Shown here one piece after another: positions 61,751-64,000 of a stretch of 64,000 bases of DNA; positions within the stretch are counted from its first letter, which is position 1, and each line of letters begins with the position of its first letter. The stretch is taken from the NCBI RefSeq assembly GCF_021390535.1, contig NZ_JAJUXG010000011.1, positions 310,001 to 374,000 on the forward strand, in the 5' to 3' direction. The notes beneath the pieces are model-generated. The model was not told where the DNA came from. It saw only the letters and a list, made by a program, of their open reading frames with translations, and made no database searches. The DNA comes from Dyadobacter sp. CY312. GTDB taxonomy: Bacteria > Bacteroidota > Bacteroidia > Cytophagales > Spirosomataceae. Made by a program: the position numbers and the translations under genes.

Positions 61751-61828
61751 GATCTTATATTAAAACGCCCTCCCCCGGTCTGCATGGCAACGCCAGGCTG
61801 AACGGTGAGGCCAGATTAAATTGCAACA

Positions 61829-61877
61829 CGGGGCTGAATGGAAACCTGATCTTCATTCATTTTTCCGTTCAGCCCCG
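61829..61877 (-). terminator. Hairpin after the M28 peptidase gene
   Basis: A 16-base stem with one G-U pair joins 61829-61844 to 61862-61877, with a 17-base loop, 21 bases after the peptidase stop. The U-tract is weak, so it may be a 3' processing hairpin. Confidence 0.6.
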
Positions 61878-61898
61878 CTTTACGATGCAGACCAGTGT

Positions 61899-63491
61899 CT
61901 ACTCCTTATTACTATCTACAACAATTCTTTTATCCCGGTTCACCAGTTCCCAGGCAGTATGGAATACCAGCTTCACGATACCTGATTGTTTGTCAAACAA
62001 TATTTTCTCAATATCATCACCCGGACGGTGGTAATCTTCATGTACTCCCGTAAAATAGAAAATGACAGGAATTCCCTTTTTTGCAAAATTGTAATGGTCC
62101 GAACGATAGTAAAACTTATTAGGATCTTTTGAATCGTTGAAAGTATAATCCAATTTATAGTTGACATACTTTTTATTCGCTTCTTCGCTGATGGTATGAA
62201 GTTCAGATGAAAGTTTGTCTGCTCCAATAACATACACATATTTGTGATCATCCTTGTGTGCATCGTCCACCCGCCCGATCATATCAATATTCAGGTTGGC
62301 AATCGTATTTTCAAGCGGCAATAAAGGATTTTCAGAATAATACTCAGAACCAAACAATCCCTTTTCCTCACCTGTTACATTCAGGAAAAGAATGCTTCTT
62401 CTTGGTCCTTTGCCATCTGCCTTTGCTTTACTGAAAGCTTCGGCCAGTTCAAGTAGAGAAACAGTCCCTGATCCATCGTCGTCAGCACCATTGTTAATCT
62501 CTCCGTTTGGCGAAATTCCAATGTGATCCAGATGTGCGCTGATTACCAGCACTTCATCTTTTTTATCACTTCCCTCCAAAAACGCCGCAACGTTTTCTGT
62601 TTCTACGATCTCACTGAGTCTTTCAGCTTTGAAGCTTACATTTCCCGTGATTGTTTTAGAAATCGGTGCTGAATTTTTCTCAATATCAGCCTTCTCTTTC
62701 AATAGTTTTTGTACACTTATATTCAAAATCTGTGCGGCTATATCAGGCGATACTCCGAATGATGCTACTTTATTAGGCGATTCCTCAACAGGTTTTAATG
62801 TCGGCGAACTGAACCTTCTAGCCATCACAGCACGCTGGCGAATTTCTTTGTTCAGATCATCACCAGTTTTTTCAGTGATAATAAATACAAATTTAGCGCC
62901 CTTTTCCAGTGCCAGCTTAGCTTTGTTTTGCCATGATTGTGGACCGCTCCATTTAGACTTTTCATCACTTCCACTCAGCAGATACTTACCATTTTTAGTT
63001 TTAGGCTCGCCTTCAAAAATAATAACCGACTTATCCTTCACATCCAGATTTGCATAGTCGTTATACGAAGCGTCCTGGATACCAAAACCGGCAAAAACAA
63101 CGGCACTGCTCTCTTCCTGAGGAACGTTGAGTATTCCATTCAGGTAGAAATCTTTATCCAAAGCGTACTTTTTGCCAGCCGCTTTTACATAAACATCTCC
63201 CCAGGTTCTTTTATACAGGTTGTATTTTTGGAGAAAGGATTTTGATCCGTCAGCTGATGTGGCAATGGGCTGCAACCCATATTCTTTAAAATACTTTACT
63301 ACATACTCCGCAGCTTTCTTCTGACCCGGCGACCCTGTATCACGACCTTCCAGACTGTCGGAGGCGATAATAACCAAATGTTTCTTTAAATCAGCAGGAG
63401 TAATGCTTTCGGCATATTTGGAGGCATCGTCCTGCGCATAAGCTAATGTTGTGACAGACAGAAACATGCCCGCCAGTAAGTTTTTATTCAT
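61899..63491 (-). CDS. M28-family zinc aminopeptidase
   Basis: This 530-residue secreted peptidase (signal ending TLAYAQ) belongs to M28. Its two-zinc site is visible: SAHLDHIGIS (His), NGADDDGSGTVSLLELA (bridging Asp), NVTGEEKGLFGSEYYS (catalytic Glu-Glu), DMIGRVDDAH and FYFTGVHEDYHRPGDDIEKI (His). A PA-type inserted domain lies at about residues 130-260, before the catalytic core. Its role would be degradation of peptides in the periplasm or outside. The gene ends with a hairpin. Confidence 0.93.
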   Translation of the reverse strand: MNKNLLAGMFLSVTTLAYAQDDASKYAESITPADLKKHLVIIASDSLEGRDTGSPGQKKAAEYVVKYFKEYGLQPIATSADGSKSFLQKYNLYKRTWGDVYVKAAGKKYALDKDFYLNGILNVPQEESSAVVFAGFGIQDASYNDYANLDVKDKSVIIFEGEPKTKNGKYLLSGSDEKSKWSGPQSWQNKAKLALEKGAKFVFIITEKTGDDLNKEIRQRAVMARRFSSPTLKPVEESPNKVASFGVSPDIAAQILNISVQKLLKEKADIEKNSAPISKTITGNVSFKAERLSEIVETENVAAFLEGSDKKDEVLVISAHLDHIGISPNGEINNGADDDGSGTVSLLELAEAFSKAKADGKGPRRSILFLNVTGEEKGLFGSEYYSENPLLPLENTIANLNIDMIGRVDDAHKDDHKYVYVIGADKLSSELHTISEEANKKYVNYKLDYTFNDSKDPNKFYYRSDHYNFAKKGIPVIFYFTGVHEDYHRPGDDIEKILFDKQSGIVKLVFHTAWELVNRDKRIVVDSNKE

Positions 63492-63710
63492 GGTTAACTA
63501 TAAAATGGACTACAATTTTTACAAAGAAACGGAATGATGAAGACAAATTCGGAAATACGATCACAGTTTCAGGTGAAAATTTAACCAGTTTTATTTAGCG
63601 ACAGGAGTACTTTTAGTTATTAATGATTAATTTTAAATGTTAAACGCCCAAACATAAAAACGATTTTACGGGCGCTGTAAGCAATGCTAATCAATGAATT
63701 AATTCGCTGA

Positions 63711-64000
63711 ATGATGGAGAGTTATATTAAAGAAACGAATTTTAAGCGGGATGATGTAATTAAGGAAATCATATCCTTTGTGAGCCTCAACCACAGCTGG
63801 GATGGCTATGAGGCTGTACCGCTTGAAGTCGAAAGTGCTGCAAATGCGATTATGTTGACTAACCAGTTATCGGATAATGTATTATTGGATAAACTAACAA
63901 ATTTGTATCCCAATCCTCACGGTACAATTTCCTTTGAATGGGAGAACGAATCGAATGAGATTCTATCACTGGAAGTAGGTAACACTTCCTTTTCCTACTA
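63711..64000 (+). CDS. Hypothetical protein with WDGYEAVP motif, N-terminal part (runs off right edge)
   Basis: From the ATG at 63711 an open frame runs to the window end (96 codons). It reads MMESYIKETNFKRDDVIKEI, then SLNHSWDGYEAVPLEVESAA, LYPNPHGTISFEWENESNE, and LSLEVGNTSFSYY. Proteins with SWDGY-AxP followed by a late P-x-P-x-G-T-hydrophobic-FEWE are scattered in bacteria, often beside a second small gene, but I know no function. The start could also be the second ATG at 63714. Confidence 0.7.
   Translation, partial: MMESYIKETNFKRDDVIKEIISFVSLNHSWDGYEAVPLEVESAANAIMLTNQLSDNVLLDKLTNLYPNPHGTISFEWENESNEILSLEVGNTSFSY

Overview
The window comes from a Bacteroidota genome, most likely a Cytophagales bacterium of the Dyadobacter/Spirosoma kind (inference). 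The evidence is a SusC/SusD pair, TonB/CarboxypepD fusion proteins, OmpA with a thrombospondin-3-like linker, MbnP/MbnH genes, promoters of the TAnnTTTG type (upstream of ompA, blaI, ffh and nuoN) and weak Shine-Dalgarno usage. No rRNA, tRNA, CRISPR array, prophage or intact insertion sequence was seen.

Layout. 0-4.7 kb: the 5' part of a family-2 glycosyltransferase (minus strand, running off the left edge), tgt, an OmpA-family porin and glf. 4.8-15.9 kb: a tightly packed polysaccharide operon with Wza-like export lipoprotein, Wzc-like co-polymerase/kinase, neuB-neuC-neuA (sialic-acid synthesis and activation), an unassigned GT-B-like protein, a Wzy-type polymerase, a Wzx-type flippase and a GT4-like glycosyltransferase. 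neuC carries an apparent one-base frameshift. 16.4-31.1 kb: housekeeping and mixed genes (dnaG, a LysR regulator, lipoproteins, YpdA-like reductase, pabB/pabC, a ParE-type toxin-antitoxin pair, priA, pyk, a Uma2 protein). A thioredoxin lipoprotein at 21.5-22.7 kb is split by a second apparent frameshift.

31.2-36.7 kb: a BlaI-type repressor locus with two BlaR1-like M56 membrane peptidases fused to CarboxypepD and TonB C-terminal domains, plus a secreted relative lacking the peptidase. A 16-bp dyad, AACTA-N6-TAGTT, lies upstream of both transcription units and sits exactly in the promoter spacer of blaI. 36.8-39.1 kb: a Gfo/Idh/MocA oxidoreductase and exbB-exbD. 39.3-46.8 kb: a probable copper locus built as a duplicated three-gene module, [small Cys protein - MbnP - MbnH] twice, around a beta-barrel protein whose mature end starts CDICGC, followed by a His-rich lipoprotein and SCO1/SenC. 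This block and the BlaI/M56-TonB block are the best candidates for undescribed systems.

46.9-51.8 kb: small membrane proteins, mscS, ffh, a repeat-rich lipoprotein and a TetR regulator. 51.9-58.5 kb: an alkaline-phosphatase-superfamily enzyme with a SusD/SusC pair, and a strong inverted repeat upstream of susC that could be a regulator site. 58.6-64 kb: a secreted hypothetical protein, a stand-alone nuoN, a TraB/GumN protein, an M28 peptidase and a partial gene running off the right edge.

All family names come from reading motifs in the translations; no database search was run.
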